This document shows, in pieces, positions 34,278-43,351 of a stretch of 64,000 nucleotides of DNA. Where the stretch lies: contig CAYXBP010000006.1 in assembly GCA_964463355.1 (NCBI GenBank), forward strand, positions 1-64,000. The letters are read 5' to 3'. Each line of letters starts with the position of its first letter. Positions within the stretch are counted from its first letter, which is position 1. The notes under the pieces are model-generated. The model saw nothing but the letters and a program-made list of their open reading frames with translations, did not search any database and was not told where the DNA came from. This stretch comes from Firm-04 sp964463355 (lineage in GTDB: Bacteria > Bacillota > Clostridia > Oscillospirales > Ruminococcaceae). Made by a program: the position numbers and the translations under genes.

Positions 34278-35489
34278 ATGAATGAGATTCTCAATATTTT
34301 GATCGAAACCCTTAGGGGTCTTTGGTTCGACAGTGGCTTGAGTGAGCTGACGCTGCATTTTCTGGATGGTGGATGGAAGAACCTGGTTATGATCGGCGTG
34401 GCAATGTTCTGTATGTATCTTGCCATTGCAAAAGGCTTTGAACCGTTGCTGCTGTTGCCTATCTCCTTTGGTATGCTGTTGACGAATTTACCATTTGCCG
34501 AAATGTATCACCCGGAATTGTGGACAGGTGAGGTTGACTTTGGCAATATCCTGCATAATGGTGGATTGTTGGATATCCTGTATATGGGCGTAAAATTGCA
34601 GATATTCCCACCGCTGATCTTTCTTGGCATCGGGTGCATGACGGACTTTTCCCCTTTGATTGCCAACCCCAAGAGTTTTCTGCTGGGTGCTGCTGCACAG
34701 GGCGGTATCTTCTTCAGCTTTGTGTGCGCAGGCTTGCTGGGCTTTGATGCATTGGAATCCGCTGCTATCGCAATCATTGGCGGAGCTGACGGCCCTACTG
34801 CGATTTTTGTATCCAGTCGGCTCCTCACTGGTGATGGCGCGGTCAGCACTGGTAATATCGCCCTTGCAGCGTATACATATATGGCATTGGTGCCCGTGAT
34901 TCAGCCGTTCTGGATGCGTTTGCTGACCACAAAGAAGGAACGCGCTGTGAAGATGGAACAGCTGCGCACTGTTTCTAAGACCGAAAAAATTGTCTTCCCC
35001 ATTGCTGTTACCCTGATCATTGCGCTGCTGGTTCCTTCCGCAACACCGCTTGTTGGTATGCTGATGTTTGGCAATCTGTTGAAGGAAAGCGGCGTGGCTG
35101 CTCGTCTGGTAGATACCGCGCAGAATGCTTTGATGAACATTATAACCATTTTCCTGGGTATTTCCGTTGGTGCAACCACACAAGCAGATAAGATCCTGAA
35201 TAAGAGCTTCCTCGGCGTGATGGCACTGGGCGTCGCAGCATTCTCGTTGGGAACGATTTGCGGCGTGTTACTTGGCAAGCTGATGTATGTAGCTACTAAG
35301 GGTAAGGTCAATCCGCTGATCGGTTCTGCTGGCGTATCGGCTGTACCGATGGCAGCTCGTATCTCTCAAAAAGTTGGGGCTGAAACAGATCCTACAAACT
35401 TCTTGCTCATGCACGCTATGGGCCCAAATGTGGCAGGCGTAATCGGCTCTGCCGTTGCCGCAGGTGTGCTGCTGGCTGTGCTGGGTTGA
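34278..35489 (+). CDS. Beta subunit of a sodium-translocating decarboxylase (OadB/MmdB/GcdB)
   Basis: 403-residue polytopic membrane protein that decarboxylates carboxybiotin and exports sodium. Hallmarks: IIGGADGPTAIFVSS (the Asp that takes part in sodium passage), VGATTQADKIL, and the C-terminal block LIGSAGVSAVPMAARISQKVGAETDPTNFLLMHAMGPNVAGVIGSA. Separated from oadG by 16 bases. The specific enzyme (oxaloacetate, methylmalonyl-CoA or glutaconyl-CoA decarboxylase) depends on the alpha subunit and cannot be fixed here. Confidence 0.95.
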   Translation: MNEILNILIETLRGLWFDSGLSELTLHFLDGGWKNLVMIGVAMFCMYLAIAKGFEPLLLLPISFGMLLTNLPFAEMYHPELWTGEVDFGNILHNGGLLDILYMGVKLQIFPPLIFLGIGCMTDFSPLIANPKSFLLGAAAQGGIFFSFVCAGLLGFDALESAAIAIIGGADGPTAIFVSSRLLTGDGAVSTGNIALAAYTYMALVPVIQPFWMRLLTTKKERAVKMEQLRTVSKTEKIVFPIAVTLIIALLVPSATPLVGMLMFGNLLKESGVAARLVDTAQNALMNIITIFLGISVGATTQADKILNKSFLGVMALGVAAFSLGTICGVLLGKLMYVATKGKVNPLIGSAGVSAVPMAARISQKVGAETDPTNFLLMHAMGPNVAGVIGSAVAAGVLLAVLG

Positions 35490-35509
35490 TCGCATCCAAA
35501 TGATATTTC

Positions 35510-35552
35510 AAATCACTCCGCAAGGTTAGAGTGCCTTGTGGGGTGATTTTTC
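35510..35552 (+). terminator. oadGB terminator
   Basis: AAATCACTCCGCAAGG pairs with CCTTGTGGGGTGATTT, followed by a T run. Confidence 0.9.
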
Positions 35553-35596
35553 TTTCTGCATAATTGTGAATAAATTGTAAACTTTCGCAATTTTTC

Positions 35597-35626
35597 TTGA
35601 CAATTGAATGCCTATTCAATTATAAT
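35597..35626 (+). promoter_or_regulatory. Promoter of the ArsR-CDF operon
   Basis: Perfect TTGACA and TATAAT with an 18-base spacer; the spacer is itself operator 1. Confidence 0.88.
35603..35620 (+). promoter_or_regulatory. ArsR-family operator 1
   Basis: Perfect inverted repeat ATTGAAT-GCCT-ATTCAAT that fills the promoter spacer exactly. A bound repressor would block RNA polymerase. Confidence 0.8.
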
Positions 35627-35632
35627 ATAGAT

Positions 35633-35652
35633 GGTTGAACAGCCGTTCAACC
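35633..35652 (+). promoter_or_regulatory. ArsR-family operator 2
   Basis: Perfect inverted repeat GGTTGAAC-AGCC-GTTCAACC just after the -10. It shares TTGAA, GCC and TTCAA with operator 1 in the same spacing; the centres lie 30 bases apart. Confidence 0.8.
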
Positions 35653-35668
35653 GAAAGGAGTGTATCCA

Positions 35669-36043
35669 ATGGGAAAAAATGAGTTTATATGTGACTGCAA
35701 CTGCATTCACGAGGAGCAGGTGGCGCAAGCGATTGCATCCATGCCGGAGGAAACGGTGCTGGAACGCCTTGCAAAATTCTATAAGATGATTGGCGACAGT
35801 ACCCGCTGTAAAATCTTGTTTGCGCTTTCTGAGAACCCGATGTGCGTTTGCGATCTTGCGAATGTGCTTTCCATGACCAAATCAGCAGTTTCGCATCAAC
35901 TAAGCAAAATGCGGGAATGCAATATGGTGCGGTGTGAGAAGATCGGCAAAGAGGTATACTATCAACTGGATGATCATCATGTTTCCGCTATATTTGAATT
36001 GAGTCTGATGCATATCAAACATCGTAAGGAGGAAGTTGTATGA
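35669..36043 (+). CDS. ArsR/SmtB-family metal-sensing repressor
   Basis: 124 residues, winged helix: KFYKMIGDSTRCKILFAL, then MCVCDLANVLSMTKSAVSHQLSKMRECNMVRCEKIGKEVYYQL, as in CadC/CzrA. A Cys-rich N-terminus (ICDCNCIHEE) and the VCDL Cys in alpha-3 form the CadC-type metal site for cadmium, lead or zinc, while the C-terminal HHVSAIFELSLMHIKH has the Asp/His pattern of an alpha-5 zinc site. It should repress itself and the exporter gene until metal binds. AAAGGAG precedes ATG 35669. Shares ATGA with the next gene. Confidence 0.93.
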   Translation: MGKNEFICDCNCIHEEQVAQAIASMPEETVLERLAKFYKMIGDSTRCKILFALSENPMCVCDLANVLSMTKSAVSHQLSKMRECNMVRCEKIGKEVYYQLDDHHVSAIFELSLMHIKHRKEEVV

Positions 36044-36945
36044 AATCGGATAAGAACATTTTGGTGGCATTTTTGCTGAATTTTTCGTTTTCGCTGTTGG
36101 AACTGATCGGTGGTACTCTCACAGGCAGCGTTGCCATTACCTCTGATGCGGTGCATGACTTCGGCGATACTGTGAGTATTGCAATCTCATATTTTTTGGA
36201 GAAGAAAAGCAAAGGGCAACCCGATGCGAAATATACTTTCGGTTATGGCAGGTATTCAGTCATCGGCAGCGTAATCACTACGTTGGTGTTGGTAACTGGC
36301 TCGATACTGGTTCTGGTGCAGGCGGTGGAGAGGCTCTTTGTACCACAGCCCATTCATAGTGGCGGTATGCTGTTGCTTGCTGTGATCGGTCTGGGCGTGA
36401 ATCTTGCTGCGACATTTGCAACTCGTCAGGGTGATTCGCTGAATCAAAAGGCAGTGAATCTGCATATGCTGGAAGATGTTATTGGCTGGGCAGTCGTGCT
36501 GGCGGGCGCAGTGGTGATGCGTTTCACCAACTGGACGATGATTGATCCACTGCTTTCTATCGGTGTGGCGATTTTTATTCTGTTCCATGCCATCGGATAT
36601 TTGAAAGAATCGCTGGATTTGTTTTTGGAAGCAGTACCCGAGAATGTGTCAGTGGCACAAATCTGCGGAGCGGCACTTGCTGTCGAGGGCGTTTCAGGAG
36701 TCCATCATGTGCATATCTGGAGCATGGACGGTACGCATAATTTCGCGACCATGCATATTGTGACGGCACAGCCAAATGCAAAGTTGAAAGAGGCGGTGCG
36801 ACACAGTTTGGAAGCATTGCATATCACCCATGTTACCATGGAGCTTGAATCCCTTGATGAACAATGTGCCGAGCAGAACTGCGTTCTCCACGAGGATGCA
36901 CATTCTCATGAACATGAGCATCACCACCATCACCATCATCACTGA
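36040..36945 (+). CDS. Cation diffusion facilitator metal exporter
   Basis: 301 residues, six helices, CDF family (CzcD/ZitB group). Metal-transport residues are seen in helix 2 (AITSDAVHDFGDT, with HxxxD) and helix 5 (HMLEDVIGWAVVLAG, HxxxD); a H-D-H-D set goes with zinc or cadmium. The cytoplasmic C-terminal domain ends in a histidine tail (HSHEHEHHHHHHHH), probably metal-buffering. Proton-driven zinc or cadmium export is the expected function. Translationally coupled to the ArsR gene. Confidence 0.95.
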   Translation: MKSDKNILVAFLLNFSFSLLELIGGTLTGSVAITSDAVHDFGDTVSIAISYFLEKKSKGQPDAKYTFGYGRYSVIGSVITTLVLVTGSILVLVQAVERLFVPQPIHSGGMLLLAVIGLGVNLAATFATRQGDSLNQKAVNLHMLEDVIGWAVVLAGAVVMRFTNWTMIDPLLSIGVAIFILFHAIGYLKESLDLFLEAVPENVSVAQICGAALAVEGVSGVHHVHIWSMDGTHNFATMHIVTAQPNAKLKEAVRHSLEALHITHVTMELESLDEQCAEQNCVLHEDAHSHEHEHHHHHHHH

Positions 36946-37110
36946 AAACGATGCATGGCGAAATAGCGAGAAATCAAGAGCATTTGAGAGAAAATTACGA
37001 AAAACACGCAAAAATTGCACTAATTTGGAACTCCCGTGATTTGCGGAATTGAACAGGTTGTGGTATGATAGTGTTGCAAGCTTTCTACTTTGACATCTGG
37101 AGGAATTAGA

Positions 37111-37530
37111 ATGAATTGTTTACATTGCGGCACTCCACAGGAGGGGAATCTTCCCTTTTGTACCCATTGCGGGCAGTCATTAGGGCAAAATCTGGCTGTC
37201 GATCCGCAGAATCCCTCAATGTCCATGTATGATGCAAATCCTGCACCAGTGCAGAATCCATACCCAATTTTGCAGGTGCCGGAAGATCACAAGCCCATTT
37301 CTCCGTGGGGATATCTTGGCTACACTCTGCTGTTCTGCATTCCGGTAATCAGCCTTATTTTTATTGTGATTTATTCCTTTGGCAGTACAAAGAACATCAA
37401 TGTGCGCAACTATGCGCGTTCCTACGGTATTATCTGGATTGCAGCCGTTGCCCTTGCAGGGTTGTTGTACGCTGTGCTGGCGATACTTTTGTTCTTCGGC
37501 GGTCTTGCTGCATTCAGCAGCGGAATGTAA
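37111..37530 (+). CDS. Zinc-ribbon membrane protein A
   Basis: 139 residues. N-terminal zinc ribbon (NCLHCGTPQEGNLPFCTHCG), a 40-residue linker, and two or three membrane helices (WGYLGYTLLFCIPVISLIFIVIYSFGSTKNINVRNYARSY..., LAGLLYAVLAILLFFGG). GGAGG precedes the ATG. The next gene encodes a shorter version with the same layout (KPI.(P/T)WGY.GY), so the two are tandem paralogues. No known function. Confidence 0.85.
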   Translation: MNCLHCGTPQEGNLPFCTHCGQSLGQNLAVDPQNPSMSMYDANPAPVQNPYPILQVPEDHKPISPWGYLGYTLLFCIPVISLIFIVIYSFGSTKNINVRNYARSYGIIWIAAVALAGLLYAVLAILLFFGGLAAFSSGM

Positions 37531-37542
37531 GGAGGGGAAGTT

Positions 37543-37875
37543 ATGAATTGTCCAAATTGCGGTGGCTTTATGCAAGATGGCACCAACTTCTGCACCAATT
37601 GTGGGCATCATATCGTGCCCACACAGATACCCATCGAATATAAGCCCATTACGACATGGGGCTATGTGGGGTACTACGTCCTGTACCAGATCCCCATTGT
37701 AGGCTTTATCCTTATGCTCGTCAATGCCTTTGGCAGCAATACCAACGTACATCTCAAGAATCTTTCACGCTGTTACCTGATCCTTTATGTCATCAGTTTC
37801 GTGTTGGTGATTGCGATGCTCCTCGTTCCTTTCCTCATCGGAATGAATTCAACTTTCAGTGCGAGCTGTATGTAG
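37543..37875 (+). CDS. Zinc-ribbon membrane protein B (paralogue of A)
   Basis: 110 residues: zinc ribbon NCPNCGGFMQDGTNFCTNCG, then EYKPITTWGYVGYYVLYQIPIVGFILMLVNAFGSNTNVHLKNLSRCYL and a last helix. It matches protein A over the ribbon and both helices but lacks A's long linker. AAGGAGGGG precedes the ATG, 12 bases after gene A, so they are co-transcribed. No function known. Confidence 0.85.
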   Translation: MNCPNCGGFMQDGTNFCTNCGHHIVPTQIPIEYKPITTWGYVGYYVLYQIPIVGFILMLVNAFGSNTNVHLKNLSRCYLILYVISFVLVIAMLLVPFLIGMNSTFSASCM

Positions 37876-37958
37876 CAAGGCATCATGAGGGGACATCCTG
37901 TGAGAGGGTGCCACCTCAGCGTGCTGTAATAGGCTGCTTTTTGGGTGAGATGTCACTT

Positions 37959-37984
37959 TCGCCGTGCTGTAGGGCGATTTTTTG
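37959..37984 (+). terminator. Terminator after the zinc-ribbon pair
   Basis: TCGCC/GGCGA stem followed by TTTTTTG. Confidence 0.75.
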
Positions 37985-38035
37985 TCATTTTTGCAGAAAA
38001 CCTCGTAATACCGCACACAAGCCTGTGTAAAGCTC

Positions 38036-38064
38036 TTGCAATATGTTGTAAAATCTGCTATAAT
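38036..38064 (+). promoter_or_regulatory. Sigma-A promoter of the GSIII gene
   Basis: TTGCAA, 17-base spacer, TATAAT. A GCGGCA/TGCCGC hairpin (38107-38132) lies in the leader. Confidence 0.82.
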
Positions 38065-38155
38065 AATGTATAGAGCAGCCCTTGAAAGAGGATGCAAAAA
38101 TCAAGAGCGGCATCGTATCAATTTGGTGCCGCCAAAAATCAAAAGGAGAAATCTT

Positions 38156-40261
38156 ATGCATACCTGCGATCGAAAGCCCTCTGCTGCGCCGGATGAATAT
38201 TTCGGCTGTAATGTATTCAATGAAAGCGTTATGCTGAGCTATTTGCCCCGCAAGGTATTTGAAGCAGTCATGCGCACGAAACGCATGGGTACAGCGTTGC
38301 CCACTGAAACCGCCGATGTTGTAGCAGCTGCCATGAAAGATTGGGCGGTGAGCAAAGGCTGCACACACTATACGCATTGGTTTCAGCCAATGACTGGCAT
38401 AACTGCCGAAAAACACGATGCATTCCTTTCTCCATCAGGTGATGGGGTGATTCTTGAGTTTTCGGGCAAAGAGTTGATTAAGGGCGAGCCGGATGCTTCT
38501 TCGTTCCCTTCGGGTGGCTTGCGCGCAACCTTTGAGGCAAGAGGCTATACCGCATGGGATCCTACCTCCGATGCGTTTATCAAGGATCGTACTTTGTGTA
38601 TTCCCACAGCGTTTTGTTCCTATACAGGCGAGGTGCTGGATAAAAAAACACCACTGCTGCGCTCTATGGAAGTTGTCAGCCGTCAGACCGTGCGTATGCT
38701 GCGTTTGTTTGGTAATAACACCGTGCAGAGAGTGGTAACTACTGTTGGACCAGAGCAGGAGTATTTTCTCATTGATAAGGAAGCCTACGATCAACGCGAA
38801 GATTTGATTTTGACGGGTCGTACACTGTTTGGTGCAAAGCCCCCTCGCGGCGAGGAGATGGACGATCATTATTTCGGCAACCTGACACAGCGAGTTTCTG
38901 ATTTTATGCGCGAATTGGACGAAGAACTGTGGAAGCTTGGCATCTATGCAAAAACGGAGCATAATGAGGTTGCCCCCGCGCAGCATGAGCTTGCACCTGT
39001 ATATACTACCGCGAATATCGCAGCAGACCACAACCAGTTGACCATGGAATTAATGAAGAAAACGGCGCTGAAGCATGGCCTGGTTTGCCTGCTGCATGAG
39101 AAGCCCTTTGCTGGTGTTAGTGGCTCAGGCAAGCACAATAACTGGTCGCTGACGACCGATGACGGGCAGAATCTGCTGGATCCTGGCGATACGCCGCAGG
39201 ATAATTTGCAGTTTTTGCTGGTGCTTTGCGCATTTTTGAAGGGCGTTAAAGAGTACGCACCGCTGTTGCGTCTGGCTTCTGCTTCGGCGGGCAACGATAA
39301 CCGTTTGGGTGGCAGTGAGGCTCCGCCTACCGTGATCTCCGTGTTCATTGGCGATGACCTTCAGCGCGTGCTGGATGCCATTGAGCAGGGAAAGCCGCTG
39401 GATGGCTGCGGTACAGAAAAGTTTAATCTTGGTGTAGATGCTATGCCGCAGTTCCGCAAGGATAGTACTGACCGCAACCGCACTTCTCCGATTGCCTTTA
39501 CGGGCAATAAGTTCGAGTTCCGTATGCTGGGTGCCGCTGATTCTATCTCTTGCTGCAACTTTATTCTCAATACCATTTTCGCATGTGAGATGGATCAGTT
39601 TGCCACTGAGCTGGAGCAGGCTGCGGATTTCGATACCGCACTGAAGGCACTGTTGGTGCGAACCATCCGCGAAAACAAGGATATCATTTTTAATGGAAAT
39701 GGCTACGGCGACGCGTGGTTTGCTGAGTGCAAGCGCCGTAATCTGCCCAATTACCCCTCTACCGTAGAGGCTCTGGAGCAGTATACCCGCGAGGAATATG
39801 TTTCCATCTTTGAGCGTTACGGCGTGCTGAACCGTGCTGAAATCCGTTCGCGCCGTGGTGTGCTGCTTGAGAATTACAGTAAGACCGTGAGTATTGAGGC
39901 AAAAACCATGCTGGATATGGCACGCAAGATGATCTTGCCCACTGCGATTTCCTATGCAAAGGAAGTCTGCGATGCCATTACCGCAAAGCGTATTGTGAAT
40001 TTGGATGCGACCGTGGAGGAAGCCATTGCGGCGGAGATCAATGACTTGACCGCCTGTATTTATGCGGCAACCAATGAGCTTTCTGAGAAGCTTAGCGATG
40101 TAGCACGTTGTGGCGATTCACTGGATACTGCGTATTATATCCGCAAGCAAATTGTGCCCGCTATGGAGCGTTTGCGTACCCCTGCCGATGCACTGGAATC
40201 TCTGGTGCCCACGGATAAATGGCCGTTCCCGTCTTATTCCGAGATTTTGTACAACATCTGA
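38156..40261 (+). CDS. glnN: Glutamine synthetase type III
   Basis: Makes glutamine from glutamate, ammonia and ATP. 701 residues is the GSIII length, far above GSI (about 450). Seen: FGCNVFNESVM, the GSIII-specific THWFQPMTG near residue 75, VGPEQEYFLID, the NEVAPAQHELAPVY metal-binding stretch, and KPFAGVSGSGKHNNWSL. AAAAGGAG precedes ATG 38156; an in-frame start far upstream lies in the promoter. Common as the main GS in Ruminococcus and Bacteroides. Single-gene transcript. Confidence 0.97.
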   Translation: MHTCDRKPSAAPDEYFGCNVFNESVMLSYLPRKVFEAVMRTKRMGTALPTETADVVAAAMKDWAVSKGCTHYTHWFQPMTGITAEKHDAFLSPSGDGVILEFSGKELIKGEPDASSFPSGGLRATFEARGYTAWDPTSDAFIKDRTLCIPTAFCSYTGEVLDKKTPLLRSMEVVSRQTVRMLRLFGNNTVQRVVTTVGPEQEYFLIDKEAYDQREDLILTGRTLFGAKPPRGEEMDDHYFGNLTQRVSDFMRELDEELWKLGIYAKTEHNEVAPAQHELAPVYTTANIAADHNQLTMELMKKTALKHGLVCLLHEKPFAGVSGSGKHNNWSLTTDDGQNLLDPGDTPQDNLQFLLVLCAFLKGVKEYAPLLRLASASAGNDNRLGGSEAPPTVISVFIGDDLQRVLDAIEQGKPLDGCGTEKFNLGVDAMPQFRKDSTDRNRTSPIAFTGNKFEFRMLGAADSISCCNFILNTIFACEMDQFATELEQAADFDTALKALLVRTIRENKDIIFNGNGYGDAWFAECKRRNLPNYPSTVEALEQYTREEYVSIFERYGVLNRAEIRSRRGVLLENYSKTVSIEAKTMLDMARKMILPTAISYAKEVCDAITAKRIVNLDATVEEAIAAEINDLTACIYAATNELSEKLSDVARCGDSLDTAYYIRKQIVPAMERLRTPADALESLVPTDKWPFPSYSEILYNI

Positions 40262-40424
40262 TTGACCGCCCGAAAGAAAAGTCTGCCAAGGGGCTTATCG
40301 CAAGAGATGTCATTGGTGCATCAGGCTGATGCGGAAGCGTATGCCCTGTGCAATGAAGGCGTGGAGAAGTTTGAGTATCCTTCCGTGAGGGTTTCATTTG
40401 TGCTATGGGGAACAACGTTAAGTG

Positions 40425-41465
40425 ATGAATATGCTCAAGCAATTAACCGATCAGCTGCTGCCGTGGTATATGGCAAACGCCAGAGATTTGCCGTGGCGCA
40501 AAGACCGTCAGCCGTACCATGTGTGGCTTTCGGAAATCATGTTGCAACAAACCCGCGTGGAGGCGGTTAAGCCCTATTATCATCGCTTTTTGGAGCAGCT
40601 GCCTACTGTTGACTCGCTTGCACAGTGTGATGACGGAAAGCTGATGAAACTCTGGGAAGGACTGGGGTATTACAGTCGCGCAAGGAATCTGAAAAAGGCG
40701 GCAAAGGTCATTACAGAGCAGTATCACGGGGAATTTCCTGATACCTACGAAGGGCTGCTTTCGCTGCCTGGCGTGGGAGAATATACAGCTGGTGCTGTGG
40801 GGTCGATCTGCTTTGACCTGCCTGAACCTGCCGTCGATGGCAATGTGTTGCGCGTGATGGCAAGACTTTGTGCCGATCATCGTTGCGTGGATGACTTGTT
40901 GGTGAAGCGTGATATCCGGGACGCGCTGCGCACTGTGTATCAGCAGACGGAAAAGCGATGTGAGCTGACCCAAGCCTTGATGGAACTCGGCGCAATGGTC
41001 TGTTTGCCAAACGGCGAGCCGAAATGTGATGCTTGTCCGTGTCGTAATATTTGCCGAAGCTTCAGCGATGGAACGGTGATGGAATATCCCGTGCGGAAAC
41101 AGAAAAAATCTCGTAAGATTGAGCAATACACCATGTTTGTGCTGCGTTGTGGAGAGGATATCGCGCTGCGTAAACGACCGGAAAAGGGCTTGCTTGCTGG
41201 TTTGTGGGAGCTGCCACATACCGATGGACATTCTACTATACAGCAGGCGTTGGATATTGCAGGAGCATGGGGCTGCAACCCCTATGAAGCGGTATCTTTG
41301 CGCAAATGTAAGCATATCTTTACACATATTGAGTGGCATATGACTGCCGCATATTTGCTGTGTGGCAGCAAATGTGAAGCTTTTACGTGGGTCAGTCTGC
41401 ACGCTCTTGCGGAGAATACCGCGTTGCCTACGGCTTTTCGTACGGCGTTGCCAGACTTTGACTGA
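40425..41465 (+). CDS. mutY: A/G-specific adenine DNA glycosylase MutY
   Basis: Removes adenine mispaired with 8-oxoguanine. 346 residues: N-terminal LPWRKDRQPYHVWLSEIMLQQTRVEAV (catalytic Glu), helix-hairpin-helix LPGVGEYTAGAVGSICFDLPEPAVDGNVLRV (catalytic Asp), iron-sulphur Cys set CLPNGEPKCDACPCRNIC, and a C-terminal NUDIX-like oxoG-recognition domain. No clear RBS: GTG 40422, ATG 40425 and ATG 40431 are all possible; the middle one is taken. The gene begins 163 bases after glnN. Confidence 0.95.
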   Translation: MNMLKQLTDQLLPWYMANARDLPWRKDRQPYHVWLSEIMLQQTRVEAVKPYYHRFLEQLPTVDSLAQCDDGKLMKLWEGLGYYSRARNLKKAAKVITEQYHGEFPDTYEGLLSLPGVGEYTAGAVGSICFDLPEPAVDGNVLRVMARLCADHRCVDDLLVKRDIRDALRTVYQQTEKRCELTQALMELGAMVCLPNGEPKCDACPCRNICRSFSDGTVMEYPVRKQKKSRKIEQYTMFVLRCGEDIALRKRPEKGLLAGLWELPHTDGHSTIQQALDIAGAWGCNPYEAVSLRKCKHIFTHIEWHMTAAYLLCGSKCEAFTWVSLHALAENTALPTAFRTALPDFD

Positions 41466-41495
41466 TTGTATCTGTTGTTTACCAAGGAGGAACGT

Positions 41496-41957
41496 ATGGA
41501 GTGGACGATTCGGCAGGCGGTGGCATCGGATCTGGAATCTCTGGTGCAATTGCGTATGAAGCAGCTTGCCGCAGAAGGGGCGGATGCCTCCTGCGACCTC
41601 ACCGAGCCGTTGTATGCCTACTACCGCGAGGTGTTGACAACTGCGGCACAGACGATGCTGGTTGCGGAATGTAACGGCAGGATCATTGCGGACGGTGGTA
41701 TCAGCTACACCAGAAAAGCTCCCTATTATGCCAATCCTACGGGTATGATAGGCGTGGTGTTCGCCATGTATACTGAACCAGACTTTCGCCGCGCAGGAAT
41801 TGCAAACAGTATTCTGCAAAAACTTATCGACCGTGCAAAAAAGCGCGGCTGTGGCGAGATTTACGTGACCGCTTCGGATATGGGTGTGCCCTTTTATGAG
41901 CAGGCAGGGTTCTGCCCTTGCGGAAACTTTCGCCGCCTGATGCTGCATGGACAATGA
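41496..41957 (+). CDS. GNAT-family N-acetyltransferase
   Basis: 153 residues. GNAT core with EWTIRQAVASDLESLVQLR at the start, the acetyl-CoA-binding motif FRRAGIANSILQKLIDRAKKRGC (R-x-x-G-I/A pattern) and a C-terminal PFYEQAGFCPCGNFRRLML. Substrate unknown. AAGGAGG is 5 bases before the ATG. It follows mutY by 30 bases and is probably co-transcribed, with a terminator just after. Confidence 0.92.
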   Translation: MEWTIRQAVASDLESLVQLRMKQLAAEGADASCDLTEPLYAYYREVLTTAAQTMLVAECNGRIIADGGISYTRKAPYYANPTGMIGVVFAMYTEPDFRRAGIANSILQKLIDRAKKRGCGEIYVTASDMGVPFYEQAGFCPCGNFRRLMLHGQ

Positions 41958-41974
41958 TTTATATGGATATCCCG

Positions 41975-42008
41975 CGCCGCTGCACCTACAGAGTCAGCGG
42001 CGTGTTTT
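41975..42008 (+). terminator. Terminator after the acetyltransferase gene
   Basis: CGCCGCTG/CAGCGGCG stem followed by TGTTTTATT. Confidence 0.85.
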
Positions 42009-42070
42009 ATTCGCGTGATTCGCGGAAAAATGTCCATTTGTCAATGATGTGAGAATTATGCGGATTCTCC

Positions 42071-42099
42071 TTTACTTTTCCTAGAGAATATGATATAAT
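42071..42099 (+). promoter_or_regulatory. Promoter of the MBL hydrolase gene
   Basis: TTTACT, 17-base spacer, TATAAT; about 130 bases of leader follow. Confidence 0.6.
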
Positions 42100-42229
42100 T
42101 GATACTGTAATACAGACGTGCAGATAACACTCAATATTGGATAGCTGAAGCGATTGCAAAATCGTTGACGTGGCCAGAATCAAGGAAGTGTTGCCTTTAT
42201 TGTTTTGCCACGGCGGGAGGAGAACACAA

Positions 42230-43351
42230 ATGAAAGGAAGAAAAATCAAACAAATGCTCTTGAAGGTGTTGGTAGGTGTCGTTATATTCATTATAGTACT
42301 GACTGTTGTAGCACTCGTATTCATGAGGGCATACCCTGAATTTGGTGCAAGACCGAATAAAGCAGACAAAAAGAATTACGCCGAACGCGCGCAGGGGTAT
42401 TATGACGGTAAAGTATTCAGCTATCCGTCTGAATGGCTCAAAGATTCCATGACGACGAATGATCAGGTTTCGACCAAAGAGCGTATTCCGAGAGAAAACT
42501 TACCTGTTTTTGAGCCGGATTTTTCAAAGGCGACTGCGCAGGAGGTCACAATCACATGGCTTGGTCATTCATCATCATTGATACAGATGCACGGAAAGAA
42601 TATCCTTGTGGATCCAGTCTTTCGTGAGCGTAGTTCGCCTGTTCAGTGGGCTGGGCCAGAACGTTTTACGGAACCATCCGTTACAATCAATGATTTGCCG
42701 CAGATTGATGCAGTGTTGATCACACACGATCATTATGATCATCTTGATATGGAAACGATCAAACAACTCGAGTCAAAAACCTTGCATTTTATCGTTCCGC
42801 TTGGCGTGGAAAAGCATATCCAACGCTGGATTCACGATGATAGCAAAGTGATTCATCTTGCGTGGTGGGAGAATTATGAACTTGATGGATTAGAGATATA
42901 TTGTACGCCGGCAAATCATAGGTCAGGCAGAGCAATTGATAATCAGATGACTACTCTGACTTGTTCATGGGTGCTGAAGGACGAGTATCATCAGATTCTG
43001 GAAAGCAGTGATACAGGCTATGGCGGGCATTTTGAGGAAATACACAATCGTTTCGGAGACTTTGATCTGTTTATGCCTGATTGTGGGCAGTACAGCACGA
43101 ATTGGCCACGCTTGCATATGTTCCCTGAGGAAAGTGCTGAGGCTTCCGTGACGCTTGGCGCAAAAGCAGTTATGCCGATTCATTGGGGAGCATTCACTCT
43201 TTCAACAAATGGTTGGGATGATTCTGTCGAAAGACTTACCACGTTGCTTGACGAAAAGGGCATTGAGGTTGTTACACCAAAAATATGTGAAACAATGTCG
43301 CTGAACGATTCGGAAAATTATCACGAACGTTGGTGGCGAGAGTATGAATGA
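42230..43351 (+). CDS. Membrane-anchored MBL-fold hydrolase (NAPE-PLD/UlaG-like)
   Basis: 373 residues. One N-terminal membrane helix (VLVGVVIFIIVLTVVALVFM), then a metallo-beta-lactamase domain: ITWLGHSSSLIQMHGKNILVDPVF, the metal motif THDHYDHLD, a mid-chain PANHRSGR, and a late MPIHWGAF histidine. This order is typical of the group containing N-acyl phosphatidylethanolamine phospholipase D and UlaG-like lactonases. The anchor suggests action at or outside the membrane. GGGAGGAG precedes ATG 42230. Codon use looks slightly more AT-rich than in neighbours. Confidence 0.92.
   Translation: MKGRKIKQMLLKVLVGVVIFIIVLTVVALVFMRAYPEFGARPNKADKKNYAERAQGYYDGKVFSYPSEWLKDSMTTNDQVSTKERIPRENLPVFEPDFSKATAQEVTITWLGHSSSLIQMHGKNILVDPVFRERSSPVQWAGPERFTEPSVTINDLPQIDAVLITHDHYDHLDMETIKQLESKTLHFIVPLGVEKHIQRWIHDDSKVIHLAWWENYELDGLEIYCTPANHRSGRAIDNQMTTLTCSWVLKDEYHQILESSDTGYGGHFEEIHNRFGDFDLFMPDCGQYSTNWPRLHMFPEESAEASVTLGAKAVMPIHWGAFTLSTNGWDDSVERLTTLLDEKGIEVVTPKICETMSLNDSENYHERWWREYE

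Noticed and set aside
40262..40570. Short plus-strand frame between glnN and mutY
   Set aside because: It begins with TTG right after the glnN stop, has no RBS and runs into mutY in another frame.
40443..41954. 503-codon open frame opposite mutY and the acetyltransferase gene
   Set aside because: It spans two well-supported genes and their boundary on the other strand, with no domain.
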